NCBI GenBank assembly: GCA_017467965.1
Contig: JAFUJZ010000008.1
Span: 14,789-78,788, forward strand
Length of the DNA: 64,000 bases
Direction: 5' to 3'
Source of the DNA: Clostridia bacterium
GTDB lineage: Bacteria > Bacillota_A > Clostridia > UMGS1883
Shown here piece by piece: positions 8,509 to 18,137 of this stretch. The notes beneath the pieces are model-generated. The model did no database searches. It had not been told where the DNA came from and worked only from the letters and a program-made list of their open reading frames with translations. The translations under genes and the position numbers were made by a program. Positions within the stretch are counted from its first letter, which is position 1. The number at the start of each line of letters is the position of its first letter.

Positions 8509-11500
8509 TTACTTCAAAGGTTCAAGGCTTTCAAAGCTCTCAAACCAATAAGTTTTAAGCTTTACTCCTGTTTTGACAATTTCTTCAGTAACTTCTTTAC
8601 TCTCCATGAAATTGATTGTCTTCTTTTCGGCACCAATCATAATGCCTTCTTCGTCATATTGTGCAACGACAACATCAAACTCTTCTACGTCCTCGCCGTC
8701 CTGCACAAATGTAACAAAGTACATATCCTCTGTTTCGGTTATGTTGCAGGCAATGGTCAGTTCCTTACCAAAAAGCGCACTTACCTCTTCTTCGCTGATT
8801 GCTCTGTCATAAATCATGAACTCGTCAATCGTGCCGTCAAAGTATCTGTCACCTGACCACATGGATTTACCTATGTAGCAATACGGAATTGTGTAGGCAA
8901 TTTCATATGGGTCAAGCTTGACGTTTTCGGTTTCTCCTGCCAAGACTCCGTCAATATAGATACGCATCACATCCCCCTCTTGCATCATAACAAGATGGGT
9001 CCACCTGCCTGTTTCGATATCAACGTCTATGGATACGCCTTTTTCATAGTCAAAGCTACCTGCGGTGATTGCACCTCTCAAATGGTTCTCGCCGTAGTAA
9101 GGGGTTAAGAACATATATCTGCCCGTTCCCGTACCAAAGTCAAAAACACGCTGTGTGGCATCTTTAACATCGGGCTTTATCCAAGCTGAGATTGTATAAT
9201 CCTCCAAGCCGGTAAGTGCCTCTGAGGGGATAGTTACATAGCTTTCGCTTGTTCCGTCAAGCACTAGTCCTTGTCCGCCACTTATGCCCTGCGCAATCGT
9301 TGCGGACGAAGCCAACTGCGCATCATTAAAATTTCCCGATTTGTCATACTCATCCTCAAAATCATAGTAGATAATCGGATTTTTACTTGCCTCTATTCTT
9401 TCGGCAACGCTCTTTCCGTATGCCTTTTCAAGCTTGTCAACCTCATCCTTTGAGATTGTTACAACATAACCGTGTCGGGGTGTAAAATCGAAGGAATAAT
9501 CACTGCGGTCAAGCTGTGTAAAGTTAACCAAATCAGTTGTTTCTGTCATGATAAAGAACCCGTTATTATAAGCGTCATAAACAAGATTGTACTTATCCTC
9601 GTTCATCAGCTTGAAAATACCGCTACCCTCAATTGCTACATCGTTGCCCCAAGCGTCCTTTCTGGGCAGTGCATTGATTCGGTCTGAATATGGTCCTCCT
9701 GCATGCTGGCTTGTTACAACGTAAATACCGCCTGCACTTTCGTCTTTAACGTACATGTAGTAAATACCGTCTTTATAGATAATGTCAGAGTCAATATCAT
9801 CCTTGAACTCATCATGACGGTACAAAAGCTCAGGTTCTGTAATAAGGGTCTTCATGTCTTTACTGTAAACCTTATACATCTGTGTATTACCGCCACTTGA
9901 AAGTGCAAGATAAATCATATAAGCACCGTATTCGCCTGTTTCCTCATCGTAAAACTCGGGGTCCCATATAGCCTGAGGCGCCCATGCACGGTTATACCAG
10001 CCAAACTGGTTAAAGTCAATAATTGTACCTTCGTCCCAGTTAACGAGATCTTCGCTTTCAAAAATTATGATGCTACTCTGGCTTGCCCAACCGTCCCAGG
10101 AGCGCATATCCGTAAAGATTGCATAATACAAACCGTTCTGTCCCTGCATTATGAAGGGGTCACGCATACATTCATGTCCCTTTGTGCTCTCAAGCACGGG
10201 GTTGCCGCCGTTAATAGTATTAAAGTGATAACCGTCACGGCTTAAACCGTAGAAAAGCCTTTCCTGCTCGGGGCGGTTTCCCGTAAAGTATGCAAAGAGG
10301 TATGCAAAGTCTTCTTCCTCAACGATGATGTCATATTTTTTACTCACAGTTTTTCCGTTATATGTACTGAAAAGATAAAGCTCTGTCTGTTTATCTCCTC
10401 CGCCGGAGGGTGCACGTGTTATTTCGCCTTCATCCGTTATAACGGTTTCATCCATTGATTTCCACTGGAGTGTACTGCCATACTTTGACTCGGTTGTAAG
10501 ATACAAATCCTCCTTAAGGTGTTCTAAATTACCCACAAGAAAAACTGCGTCCAAGTCCATTTGCGCAATTTCTTCATCCTTATACTGATGAATAACATTA
10601 AAGCCGTAAATTCTTTGTGCTGTATTTCCGTCAGCGTCCTTAAATGTTGCCGTAAGATTTACCCACGCGTCTATATCAAGTCTTGTAACTGTACCGTCAT
10701 TTTTGAGAACATTCTCGTTGTCTGATTGCCATTCAACCGTCAAGCCTTCGTATTCATTAGGAAGAGTAATACTCTCTGTCAGATTATAGCTTTCAAATTC
10801 AAAACTCTCAGCCGCAATCCATACATCGGCTTTTTCAGCATCAAGGGCATGTTCCTCTGAAATAAGGGCAACCTCCCCTGTTGTAAGAGCCTTTGAATAC
10901 ACTCTGAAATCTTCAATATAGCCCTTAAAGTAGCTGTCGCCCGAATACTGGCTCTTTGCAAGGTAGTTACGGTTTGTATCACCTAAAGAGCTTGCCAAAA
11001 GGTCGCTTGTTGTTTCGCTCACAACTTCTCCGTTAATATACATTTTTTTATTGGTGCCATCCATGACGATAGCAATCGATGCCCAATCGCCTCTCTGTAC
11101 CATATCGCCCCTAAGCTCGCCCTCTTCCTGCCACCAACCAACATTTGTCATGGCAAAGCGGGCATTTGAGCCGTTATTTGTATTCAAAAACAGATAGTTG
11201 TTTTCGCTTGTTCCCACAGTAAAGGTAAACTGATTTGCACCGTCCATTTCGGGGCGTACATTTATAACAAACGTCACGTCTTCCTCGCCAGAAACAATAT
11301 TATCGGGCATATGGATATAGTCATCCGTGCCGTCAAAATACGCATAACCGTGTTCAATCGTTGCACCGTAATTAATTCCGTTTGTAATTTCGCTTTCAAA
11401 ATCATAATGCAAAAGAACCTCTTCTGCATTTTCATTCGCAAAAGCCGTCGGCATTATTCCAAGCAGCATTGTGCCTGCAACTAATGCCGAAAAAACTTTT

Positions 11501-11517
11501 TTCATTTTATTTTTCAT
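8509..11517 (-). CDS. Secreted LamG-GH43-LamG glycoside hydrolase (arabinanase/arabinofuranosidase-like)
   Basis: A 1002-residue exported enzyme. Signal peptide 1-28; concanavalin A-like LamG domain about 32-220; two atrophied bacterial Ig-like segments about 228-400 (LTVEWQSDNENVL and TLQWKSMDETVI); a five-bladed GH43-type propeller about 403-690; second LamG domain about 712-905; and a C-terminal domain 910-1002 ending LKTYWFESFESLEPLK. Expected GH43 acids are present: base Asp453 (RDPFI), an Asp pair 576/578 (DIDSDII) as pKa modulator, and acid Glu630 (AIEGSG). GH43 enzymes cleave arabinan, arabinoxylan or related side chains; exact specificity cannot be read here. AGGAGG lies 7 bases before the ATG. 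The C-terminal domain resembles the ends of the two giant cohesin proteins. Confidence 0.88.
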   Translation of the reverse strand: MKNKMKKVFSALVAGTMLLGIMPTAFANENAEEVLLHYDFESEITNGINYGATIEHGYAYFDGTDDYIHMPDNIVSGEEDVTFVINVRPEMDGANQFTFTVGTSENNYLFLNTNNGSNARFAMTNVGWWQEEGELRGDMVQRGDWASIAIVMDGTNKKMYINGEVVSETTSDLLASSLGDTNRNYLAKSQYSGDSYFKGYIEDFRVYSKALTTGEVALISEEHALDAEKADVWIAAESFEFESYNLTESITLPNEYEGLTVEWQSDNENVLKNDGTVTRLDIDAWVNLTATFKDADGNTAQRIYGFNVIHQYKDEEIAQMDLDAVFLVGNLEHLKEDLYLTTESKYGSTLQWKSMDETVITDEGEITRAPSGGGDKQTELYLFSTYNGKTVSKKYDIIVEEEDFAYLFAYFTGNRPEQERLFYGLSRDGYHFNTINGGNPVLESTKGHECMRDPFIMQGQNGLYYAIFTDMRSWDGWASQSSIIIFESEDLVNWDEGTIIDFNQFGWYNRAWAPQAIWDPEFYDEETGEYGAYMIYLALSSGGNTQMYKVYSKDMKTLITEPELLYRHDEFKDDIDSDIIYKDGIYYMYVKDESAGGIYVVTSQHAGGPYSDRINALPRKDAWGNDVAIEGSGIFKLMNEDKYNLVYDAYNNGFFIMTETTDLVNFTQLDRSDYSFDFTPRHGYVVTISKDEVDKLEKAYGKSVAERIEASKNPIIYYDFEDEYDKSGNFNDAQLASSATIAQGISGGQGLVLDGTSESYVTIPSEALTGLEDYTISAWIKPDVKDATQRVFDFGTGTGRYMFLTPYYGENHLRGAITAGSFDYEKGVSIDVDIETGRWTHLVMMQEGDVMRIYIDGVLAGETENVKLDPYEIAYTIPYCYIGKSMWSGDRYFDGTIDEFMIYDRAISEEEVSALFGKELTIACNITETEDMYFVTFVQDGEDVEEFDVVVAQYDEEGIMIGAEKKTINFMESKEVTEEIVKTGVKLKTYWFESFESLEPLK

Positions 11518-11559
11518 CTATATTCCTCCTAAAAGGTTTTTACGCAAATATACATAATA

Positions 11560-11589
11560 ATTATATCATTTTCATATATTTCCTGTCAA
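11560..11589 (-). promoter_or_regulatory. Sigma-A promoter of the GH43 operon
   Basis: Reverse strand TTGACA (11589-11584), 18-base spacer, consensus TATAAT (11565-11560), about 42 bases before the GH43 start. Confidence 0.8.
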
Positions 11590-11592
11590 CAT

Positions 11593-11619
11593 AAAAAGAG
11601 CGGTAAAAACCGCTCTTTT
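11593..11619 (-). terminator. Terminator of the pst-pho operon
   Basis: An 11-bp inverted repeat, AAAAGAGCGGT and its complement around a short A loop, followed by T residues on the minus strand, 10 bases past the phoR stop. Confidence 0.85.
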
Positions 11620-11628
11620 GGACCTAAG

Positions 11629-13278
11629 CTATATAACTACAATAAACCTACTGCCTTTGCCTTCTTCGCTTTCAAGTTTTATTGTACCCTTGTGCAAAAT
11701 AACCGCATGCTTTACTATCGACAACCCCAGCCCCGTACCGCTCACCTTTCCGTTATGGCTTTTATCCCCGCGGTAAAAACGTTCAAACACACGCTCCTGC
11801 TCGCTTATGCTTATACCTATACCGTTATCCTCAACCGTAAGGATTACATTGTCGTTTGTATGCTTAAGACTTATCTTAACATTACCGCCTTCGGGTGTGT
11901 ATTTAATAGCATTGTCCATAAGATTGTACACAATCTCCTCATAAAGAGGCTTTATACAATTCAGCTTAAAATCGTCTATTTCGCGGTGGATAGTGATATT
12001 TTTTGCTTCTGCGAGAGGATACAGCACTTTTACGGTATCTTCCGTCAGCTGTTTTGCGCTGTGCTCTTCAAACTCTATCACACTTCCACCCTCGTCAAGC
12101 TTTGAAAGCTTTATGATGTCGTTAACAAGGCTAATAAGCCTTTGCGCCTCACAATAAATTTTTTCGGAAAAGCTTTTTATATCTTCATCCTTTACCATTC
12201 CGCCAAGTATCATTTCAGCCGCAGCAGAAATTGACGTAAGGGGAGTTTTCAATTCGTGTGACACATTTGCCGTAAACTCGCGGCGGAGTACGTCTCTTCC
12301 TTCTCTTTCTGTAACGTCCATAAGTATAAGAAGCGCACCTATAACGTGTCCTGTATCATATACAGGGCTTGCAAGTACACGTATAAATCTGCCCTTTTCA
12401 CAAAGCACAACGTTTTCATGCTTACCCGACAGGCTTGCATCCACGCATTTTATGAAGGCTTCTTGACGGTTGAGGTTGTACACACTTCCCTCGCCTATTG
12501 ATTTTTTGCCACTAAGAAGCTCTGTAGCTGCAGTGTTTGACGAAAGGATATTCGTGCCCATATCAATTACAATAAAACCTTCGCTCATGTTTGACGTAAT
12601 TGACGAAAACTCTTCTCTTTCCTTTATAAGAAGCTCCATTTGCTCGTTTATAAGTCTGTTTTGCTTTGTTATCTTTTCTAAAAGAGGTGTCAGTTCTTCG
12701 TAAACCTCGGCTTTTTGGGGTTCAGACAGGTTTATTTCGTTTATAGGCTTTACAACCATTCTCGCCAACCTGCGAGAGAAAACAATGCTCAACACAACGC
12801 TCAATAGCATTGCAATAACAATATTCATCACAAGCCTTGATACCAGCGCAAGCTCACTGTGTCTTGTGTCCGACACTCGTATAACATCACCTGTGGGAAG
12901 CAGGCGCGCTATGTAATAGGTTTTTTCCGACAAGGTTTGTGACAGTCTGGCGCTGTCGCCGTAGCCTGTTTTTATTGCCTCTTCAAACTCCTCACGGTCG
13001 CGGTGGTTTTCCATTGTAGCTACATCGGCACGGCTGTCAAACAATACCGTTCCGTCCTTTTTGATATAGCTTACACGCAAATCTCCAAAATCCACATTTT
13101 CAATATATTCCGCACCATAAACTTCAATCGATGATGCAATATACTGTGCTTCGTTTTTTAATTCGACGGTGTAATTATTTTCAAAAAAGCTGTACACCAA
13201 AGTAATTACAAATCCCATGCACACCAAAAGCGTAATCATTGTAACCGAGAGGGTCGTTCTGAAAATTTTACTTTTCAT
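11629..13278 (-). CDS. phoR: Phosphate-responsive sensor histidine kinase
   Basis: A 549-residue membrane sensor kinase. Two transmembrane helices (about 8-31 and 146-168) bracket an extracytoplasmic sensor of about 110 residues. A linker follows, then a PAS domain about 225-325 (EGFIVIDMGTNILSSNTAATELL) and the kinase core: phosphoacceptor His341 in VSHELKTPLTS, the N box LMDNAIKYTPEGG, the G1 box VEDNGIGI, and the G2 box GTGLGLSIVKHAV. It would autophosphorylate and pass phosphate to PhoB, whose gene is one base upstream. Its position at the end of pstSCAB-phoU points to phosphate sensing through the Pst transporter and PhoU (established for the family). The stop codon is TAG. Confidence 0.92.
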   Translation of the reverse strand: MKSKIFRTTLSVTMITLLVCMGFVITLVYSFFENNYTVELKNEAQYIASSIEVYGAEYIENVDFGDLRVSYIKKDGTVLFDSRADVATMENHRDREEFEEAIKTGYGDSARLSQTLSEKTYYIARLLPTGDVIRVSDTRHSELALVSRLVMNIVIAMLLSVVLSIVFSRRLARMVVKPINEINLSEPQKAEVYEELTPLLEKITKQNRLINEQMELLIKEREEFSSITSNMSEGFIVIDMGTNILSSNTAATELLSGKKSIGEGSVYNLNRQEAFIKCVDASLSGKHENVVLCEKGRFIRVLASPVYDTGHVIGALLILMDVTEREGRDVLRREFTANVSHELKTPLTSISAAAEMILGGMVKDEDIKSFSEKIYCEAQRLISLVNDIIKLSKLDEGGSVIEFEEHSAKQLTEDTVKVLYPLAEAKNITIHREIDDFKLNCIKPLYEEIVYNLMDNAIKYTPEGGNVKISLKHTNDNVILTVEDNGIGISISEQERVFERFYRGDKSHNGKVSGTGLGLSIVKHAVILHKGTIKLESEEGKGSRFIVVI

Positions 13279-13279
13279 G

Positions 13280-13954
13280 TTACTCCTCCCTTATTTTGTA
13301 GCCTACACCGCGTACGGTTTCGATATATTTTTCGGCTTCGCCAAGCTTTTGTCTTAAAGTACGGATATGTACGTCTACCGTTCTGCTTTCGCCGTCAAAC
13401 TCATATCCCCAAATCTTTTTAAGGAGTGCATCGCGGGAAAACACCAGTCCCTTTTTCTCCATAAGACATTCCAGAAGCTCGTACTCCTTAAGGGTGAGAG
13501 CTACATCCTCACCTTTTACCTTAACAGTATGCTTTTTAACGTTAAGCGTAATATTCCCTGCAGTGTATATTTCCTTCTTTTCAACTGCTTTTTTGCTTCG
13601 TCTCAAGAGTGCCTTCACTCTCGAAACAAGCTCCATTACACTAAACGGCTTTGTGATATAATCGTCCGCTCCCGAATCAAGACCTATTATTTTGTCAAAC
13701 TCTGTACTCTTTGCCGTAAGCATTATAATCGGAAGCTCCTGCGTTTCATCGTCTGCTCTGAGCTTTTTTAAAATACTTATTCCGTCCTCCTCTGGAAGCA
13801 TTATGTCAAGAATAAGAAGCTCGGGAGAGTCCTCCTTCATTTTTTCGTACATTTCCGACGGTTTTTCAAAGCCCGTTGCTTCAAGCGATGCCGAATTAAG
13901 AGCATACACTAAAAGCTCGCGGATATTCTGTTCATCCTCTAAAATATATATCAT
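13280..13954 (-). CDS. phoB: Phosphate regulon response regulator
   Basis: A 224-residue OmpR/PhoB-class regulator (called PhoP in Bacillus). The receiver domain has acidic pocket residues near the start (LEDEQN), phosphoacceptor Asp50 in LLILDIMLPEEDG, the LTAKS threonine, and KPFSVMELVSR with the conserved lysine. The C-terminal winged helix runs about 125-224, with LTLKEYELLECLM and SRTVDVHIRTLRQKLGE as recognition elements. Phosphorylated PhoB would bind direct repeats such as those upstream of pstS. It is one base from phoR and 33 bases from phoU, so probably one operon. Confidence 0.93.
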   Translation of the reverse strand: MIYILEDEQNIRELLVYALNSASLEATGFEKPSEMYEKMKEDSPELLILDIMLPEEDGISILKKLRADDETQELPIIMLTAKSTEFDKIIGLDSGADDYITKPFSVMELVSRVKALLRRSKKAVEKKEIYTAGNITLNVKKHTVKVKGEDVALTLKEYELLECLMEKKGLVFSRDALLKKIWGYEFDGESRTVDVHIRTLRQKLGEAEKYIETVRGVGYKIREE

Positions 13955-13987
13955 AAAACCACATCCTTGACTTAATTATAATACTAT

Positions 13988-14647
13988 TTAATTTTCTGTG
14001 CAATAATTATTCACTTTTTTGCCTTCAATTGCATAGATAACCCATTCTGAAATATTGACAGCATGGTCGCCTATTCTTTCCAGATATTTTGCAACCATAA
14101 GTATATCGAGGCAGGTTTCATTGTCTGCGTTTTCGCTTTTCAAAAGCACGGTCAGCTCGTCTTTCACGCTATCAAAGCAATTATCCACCTCATCATCCTC
14201 ATGTTCAATACTTTTTGCCAGTTCAACATTTTTATTCACAAAAGCGTCTATGCTGTCACAAAGCATCTTTGCCGCAAGCTCATACATTTTTCTTATATGT
14301 ACTTCACTAATGATATCCTTTGCACCTATAATTTTCCCAAGCTCTGCAATATCCTTTGCCTGGTCGCCTATTCTTTCCATGTCGCCAATCATTTTCATCG
14401 CAGAGGACACCACTCTCAAATCCTTTGCCACAGGCTGCTGATGCAACAATATTTTCACACACAAATCCTCTATGCTTCTCTCTTTTATGTCGATTTCTCG
14501 CTCAAGCTCCTCGGTTTTTATCAAAGCTTCGCCGTTGCCTTCAAAAAGAACCTCTGCGCTGCATTTTAAAGCAGCTTCACAGAGCGCACCCATTTTTATA
14601 AGCTCTACATTTATTTCTTCAAGCTGTGCATCAAAAACACTTCTCAT
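13988..14647 (-). CDS. phoU: Phosphate transport regulator PhoU
   Basis: A 219-residue all-helical protein made of two PhoU repeats, each with the metal-binding E/DxxxD signature (MKMIGDMERIGDQAKDIAEL and MVAKYLERIGDHAVNISEWV). PhoU links the Pst transporter to PhoR and restrains phosphate uptake and signalling when phosphate is plentiful. The ATG at 14647, one base after the pstB stop, is preferred; a TTG at 14656 would overlap pstB and sits on the likely ribosome site (GGAAGG). Confidence 0.93.
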   Translation of the reverse strand: MRSVFDAQLEEINVELIKMGALCEAALKCSAEVLFEGNGEALIKTEELEREIDIKERSIEDLCVKILLHQQPVAKDLRVVSSAMKMIGDMERIGDQAKDIAELGKIIGAKDIISEVHIRKMYELAAKMLCDSIDAFVNKNVELAKSIEHEDDEVDNCFDSVKDELTVLLKSENADNETCLDILMVAKYLERIGDHAVNISEWVIYAIEGKKVNNYCTEN

Positions 14648-14648
14648 A

Positions 14649-15398
14649 TCAACCAAACCTTCCCGTTATATAATCTTCTGTCCTTTTATCTTTGGGCATA
14701 CTGAACATTTTGTCAGTATCATCATATTCCACAACCTCACCCAAAAGGAAAAACGCTGTTTTATCCGATATTCGCACAGCCTGCTGCATATTATGTGTTA
14801 CGGTTACTATAGTGTATTTTTTCTTAAGCTCCAACGCAAGCTCTTCAATTTTTGACGTGGAAATCGGGTCAAGTGCACTTGTGGGTTCATCCATAAGAAG
14901 GATTTCGGGGCTTACTGCCAGCGCGCGTGCAATGCACAATCTTTGCTGTTGTCCGCCCGAAAGCCCGAGTGCGCTCTTTTTGAGGCGGTCTTTTACCTCA
15001 TCCCATATTGCCGCACCGCGTAGTGATGTTTCCACAATTTCATCAAGGGCTACCCTTGACTTTATGCCATGGATTCTCGGGCCGTATGCAATATTGTCAT
15101 ATATACTCATCGGGAAAGGATTTGGTTTTTGAAAAACCATACCAACCCTTTTTCTCAGTATATTGACATCCATGCTTTTGTATATATCTGTTCCGTCCAG
15201 TATAACATTGCCTTCAATTCTGCACCCTTCCACAAGGTCGTTCATTCGGTTAAGCGTCTTTAAAAAAGTTGATTTGCCGCAACCTGACGGGCCGATAAGT
15301 GCCGTTATTTTGTTTTTTTGTATTCCGAGATTTATATCTTTAAGAGCATGATTTGCCCCATACCACAAATTAAGTTTTTTTACATCAATAATATCCAT
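14649..15398 (-). CDS. pstB: Phosphate ABC transporter ATP-binding protein
   Basis: A 249-residue ATPase powering phosphate import. Walker [10 protein letters not shown] (about 36-44), Q loop [12 protein letters not shown] (a PstB hallmark), signature [16 protein letters not shown], Walker [14 protein letters not shown], and the H loop [13 protein letters not shown]. The PstB-typical NRMNDL segment after Walker A is present. It lies one base from pstA. Confidence 0.97.
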   Translation of the reverse strand: MDIIDVKKLNLWYGANHALKDINLGIQKNKITALIGPSGCGKSTFLKTLNRMNDLVEGCRIEGNVILDGTDIYKSMDVNILRKRVGMVFQKPNPFPMSIYDNIAYGPRIHGIKSRVALDEIVETSLRGAAIWDEVKDRLKKSALGLSGGQQQRLCIARALAVSPEILLMDEPTSALDPISTSKIEELALELKKKYTIVTVTHNMQQAVRISDKTAFFLLGEVVEYDDTDKMFSMPKDKRTEDYITGRFG

Positions 15399-15399
15399 A

Positions 15400-16263
15400 C
15401 TATTTGTTTCCTTTCTTCAAGTGAGACGATACAAAAAGTGCCGCCATGTTTATGACAAACGTCAAAACAAGCAGTATCACAGCAATCGCAAAAGCAATTT
15501 CAAATTCGCCTCGCTCCTTTGCATACATATACATGGCAACAGTCAAGGTTGAGCCTGCGCTGTTTGGACCTATTGCCTCGCCTATGCTTAGGATTTCATT
15601 TGCCATGCCTGCCGTAAAAAGTAACGCCGCACTTTCGCCCACTATTCTGCCTACTGAAAGTATACAGCCTGTTACAATTCCGTCAATTGCACTGGGCAAC
15701 ACCACATGTGAAATCGTGTACCACTTTCCGGCACCCAACGCAAGTGACCCTTCGCGATATCCCCAAGGAACAGTTTTAAGGCTTTCTTGTGTTGTACGGA
15801 TAATTGTCGGCAGCGTCATTATAACCAGAGTTAAGCTTCCGGCTAAAAGACTTGTTCCCAATGATGCAAAATTTACAAACACCAGCATACCAACCAAGCC
15901 GTAAATAATTGACGGTATTCCGGCAAGGGTTTCGGTTGCAAGCTCAATTATCCTCACTACTTTTTTGTTTTCCGCATATTCATTGAGGTAAATTGCCGCA
16001 CCAACCCCCAAAGGCAATACGACGATAAGAGTCATAAAAATAATATATAAAGTGTTGAGGATGTTTGGCAGTATACCTGTTGTTCCCCTTAATAAGCTTG
16101 GCTTTGTACTGATAAGTTCCCACGTGATATGTCCGATTCCGCGATAAAATATGTACCCTACTATGCCTACCAGTATAATACATATAATTGCCGTTGCGGC
16201 GTACATGAGCATGTTCAAAAACACGCACTTGATTTTTCGGGCTACCGATATTTTTTCACCCAT
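15400..16263 (-). CDS. pstA: Phosphate ABC transporter permease PstA
   Basis: A 287-residue inner-membrane permease with six predicted transmembrane helices. The BPD-transporter coupling loop is seen as [30 protein letters not shown]. Start ATG follows GAGGTG at 6 bases, a site made by the last codons of pstC (3-base gap). It forms the phosphate channel together with PstC. Confidence 0.95.
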   Translation of the reverse strand: MGEKISVARKIKCVFLNMLMYAATAIICIILVGIVGYIFYRGIGHITWELISTKPSLLRGTTGILPNILNTLYIIFMTLIVVLPLGVGAAIYLNEYAENKKVVRIIELATETLAGIPSIIYGLVGMLVFVNFASLGTSLLAGSLTLVIMTLPTIIRTTQESLKTVPWGYREGSLALGAGKWYTISHVVLPSAIDGIVTGCILSVGRIVGESAALLFTAGMANEILSIGEAIGPNSAGSTLTVAMYMYAKERGEFEIAFAIAVILLVLTFVINMAALFVSSHLKKGNK

Positions 16264-16266
16264 CCG

Positions 16267-17133
16267 CTACACCTCTTTCTTTTTTGCAATAAGATTAAGC
16301 AATATATTTATAATGAGAATAAACACAAAAAGCACCAGTGCTATCGAAAAAAGTGCCTCGCGCTGAAGTCCCGACGAGTACGACATTTCGCTTGCAACTG
16401 CAGTAGTTAAAAATCTTACGCTCGAAAACAGACTAGGCATATTGCTTACATTGCCTGCAACCATCATAACAGCCATTGCCTCGCCGATTGCCCTGCCCAC
16501 GCCAAGCACAATACTTGTAAGAATACCGCTTTTTGCCGCGGGTGTAACAACCTTAAAAGCCGTTTCTGTCTTGGTTGCACCAAGAGCAAGAGAAGCCTCC
16601 TCGTATTCACGAGGTACGCTCTTTATGGCGGTTTCGGACACAGATATAACACTGGGTAAAATCATGACAGCAAGCACAATAATTGCCGAAAACAAATTAG
16701 CCCCGTCAGGCAGATTAAACACTTCTCTCACGGTAGGTACTACTATAATCATACCCACAAGACCATATACAACGCTTGGTATTCCCGACAGTAAATTTAC
16801 CGCGGCACTCAATATTTTCGCCATTCTTTTTCCTGCCATTTTTGCAAGAAAAATTGCACACAAAACACCTATTGGAACGCCGATGACAACTGCGCCTAAA
16901 GTACCGTAAACCGACGAAAGTATAAAAGGCAGTATTCCAAACTGAGGCTCTCTTGCCGTAGATGCCCACACTGTGCCGAAAAGAAAATCCGTAACGCCTA
17001 TTTTCCCGATTGCAGGCAGTCCTGAAATAAGCAAAAATATCGTTATAAGTAGCACAAACCCTATCGTCAGGAAACCGCATACCGTAAAAACGATATTCAT
17101 GATTTTTTCAAAAGTATTTTTTGATTTAACCAT
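16267..17133 (-). CDS. pstC: Phosphate ABC transporter permease PstC
   Basis: A 288-residue permease with six predicted transmembrane helices and the EAA-type loop YEEASLALGATKTETAFKVVTPAAKSGI that docks onto PstB. The long loop after the first helix (TDFLFGTVWASTAREPQFGILPFILSS) is typical of PstC. AAAGGAT precedes the ATG. A strong hairpin (17158-17183) separates it from pstS. Confidence 0.95.
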   Translation of the reverse strand: MVKSKNTFEKIMNIVFTVCGFLTIGFVLLITIFLLISGLPAIGKIGVTDFLFGTVWASTAREPQFGILPFILSSVYGTLGAVVIGVPIGVLCAIFLAKMAGKRMAKILSAAVNLLSGIPSVVYGLVGMIIVVPTVREVFNLPDGANLFSAIIVLAVMILPSVISVSETAIKSVPREYEEASLALGATKTETAFKVVTPAAKSGILTSIVLGVGRAIGEAMAVMMVAGNVSNMPSLFSSVRFLTTAVASEMSYSSGLQREALFSIALVLFVFILIINILLNLIAKKKEV

Positions 17134-17157
17134 AATCCTATCCTTTCACAACACTTC

Positions 17158-17183
17158 AAGGGAACACCTTTAGGTGTTCCCTT
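17158..17183 (-). promoter_or_regulatory. Intercistronic hairpin between pstS and pstC
   Basis: A perfect 11-bp stem (17158-17168 with 17173-17183) with a 4-base loop and no T-tract on the minus strand. Such a structure usually stabilises the 3' end of the upstream message or partly attenuates, giving more binding protein (PstS) than permease (inference). Confidence 0.65.
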
Positions 17184-17190
17184 ATACTTT

Positions 17191-18000
17191 TTACCTTTTA
17201 ACAGGTACTGCCCCTGCCTGTATAATCAATTCGTCAGCCTTCTCGCTTGTAGCAAAGTCATAAAATGCCTGTGCCGCTTCGGAAAGAGGCGTGCCTTTCT
17301 TTGTAACCATTATAAAATTACGCTGAATTTTATACGCACCGCTTTGAATTGTCTCAGTTGTGGGAGCTACGCCTTCAACCTTGACCATCTTCACAGTATC
17401 CTTTACACTTGCAACAGATGCGTAACCAATAGCATTGGAGTTTGATGTTACTGTCTGTACAACATCGCCTGTACTTGTAAGCTCCTGATTGTATTTGCAC
17501 ATATCTTCAACGCCTGTGATTGATTCAAAGCCGTCTCTTGTACCCGATGCCGCTTCTCTGCCGATAAGTACAATAGGTGCGTCGTTTCCGCCAACTTCAT
17601 TCCAGTTTGTTATCTCACCTTTGTAGATAGCCGCAATCTGTTCGATTGTAAGATTCTTAACGGGGTTTTCCTTGTTTACAATCATTGCAATACCGTCGAT
17701 TGCTATAACTGTTCCCTGCAATGTTTCTGCCTCCTCTGCCTTGAGGTCACGGCTGGCAAGACCGATGTCACATCTGCCCTCTGCCACTGCCTGAATGCCT
17801 GCGCCGCTGCCTGTGGGGTTGTATGTAACTTTTACGCTCGGGTTTTCTTCCATGTACGCCTCCATAAGAAAACCGATAACCTTTTCCATGCTTGTTGAGC
17901 CGTCTGTTGAAACAGTACCCTCTGCATTTTTTGAACAACCGCATGCCGCAAGGGACAGGCACAATACTCCGCTTACTATTAAGCTAATTAATTTTTTCAT
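17191..18000 (-). CDS. pstS: Phosphate-binding lipoprotein PstS
   Basis: A 269-residue extracellular solute-binding lipoprotein. The signal peptide ends in the lipobox LAAC, so Cys20 is the lipidated residue. Ligand-loop motifs fit PstS: TDGSTSMEKVIGFL (phosphate-binding Ser/Thr), NPTGSGAGIQAVAEGRCDIGLASR, and GREAASGTRDGFES. It is the first gene of pstSCAB-phoU-phoBR, with AAGGAG before the ATG and Pho-box-like repeats upstream. Confidence 0.96.
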   Translation of the reverse strand: MKKLISLIVSGVLCLSLAACGCSKNAEGTVSTDGSTSMEKVIGFLMEAYMEENPSVKVTYNPTGSGAGIQAVAEGRCDIGLASRDLKAEEAETLQGTVIAIDGIAMIVNKENPVKNLTIEQIAAIYKGEITNWNEVGGNDAPIVLIGREAASGTRDGFESITGVEDMCKYNQELTSTGDVVQTVTSNSNAIGYASVASVKDTVKMVKVEGVAPTTETIQSGAYKIQRNFIMVTKKGTPLSEAAQAFYDFATSEKADELIIQAGAVPVKR

Positions 18001-18049
18001 GTTTATTTCTCCTTCATTTATATGTTAGAGCTTTCGCCCTACATCTGTA

Positions 18050-18095
18050 AGTATACTTATTCAAAGTTAAATCCGAAATCACTCAAAGGTTAAAT
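18050..18095 (-). promoter_or_regulatory. pst promoter with Pho-box-like direct repeats
   Basis: Reverse strand: two near-identical 13-mers, ATTTAACCTTTGA (18095-18083) and ATTTAACTTTGAA (18072-18060), exactly 23 bases apart, followed by a -10 box TATACT (18055-18050) with no good -35. The proximal repeat occupies the -35 region, as expected for a promoter activated by PhoB/PhoP. The assignment is by pattern and context. Confidence 0.65.
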
Positions 18096-18101
18096 TCGCG
18101 T

Positions 18102-18137
18102 AAAAAAAAAGGCGTTGCCCTTAACAACACCTTTTTT
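18102..18137 (-). terminator. Terminator of the ECF-truA-CARF operon
   Basis: On the minus strand GGTGTTG pairs with CAACGCC (G-U allowed) and nine T follow. It overlaps the stop codon of the CARF-nuclease gene. Confidence 0.85.

Noticed and set aside
14063..14569. A plus-strand 168-residue reading frame opposite phoU
   Set aside because: Antisense shadow rich in Cys, His and Phe, with no promoter or ribosome site; phoU is fully conserved on the other strand.
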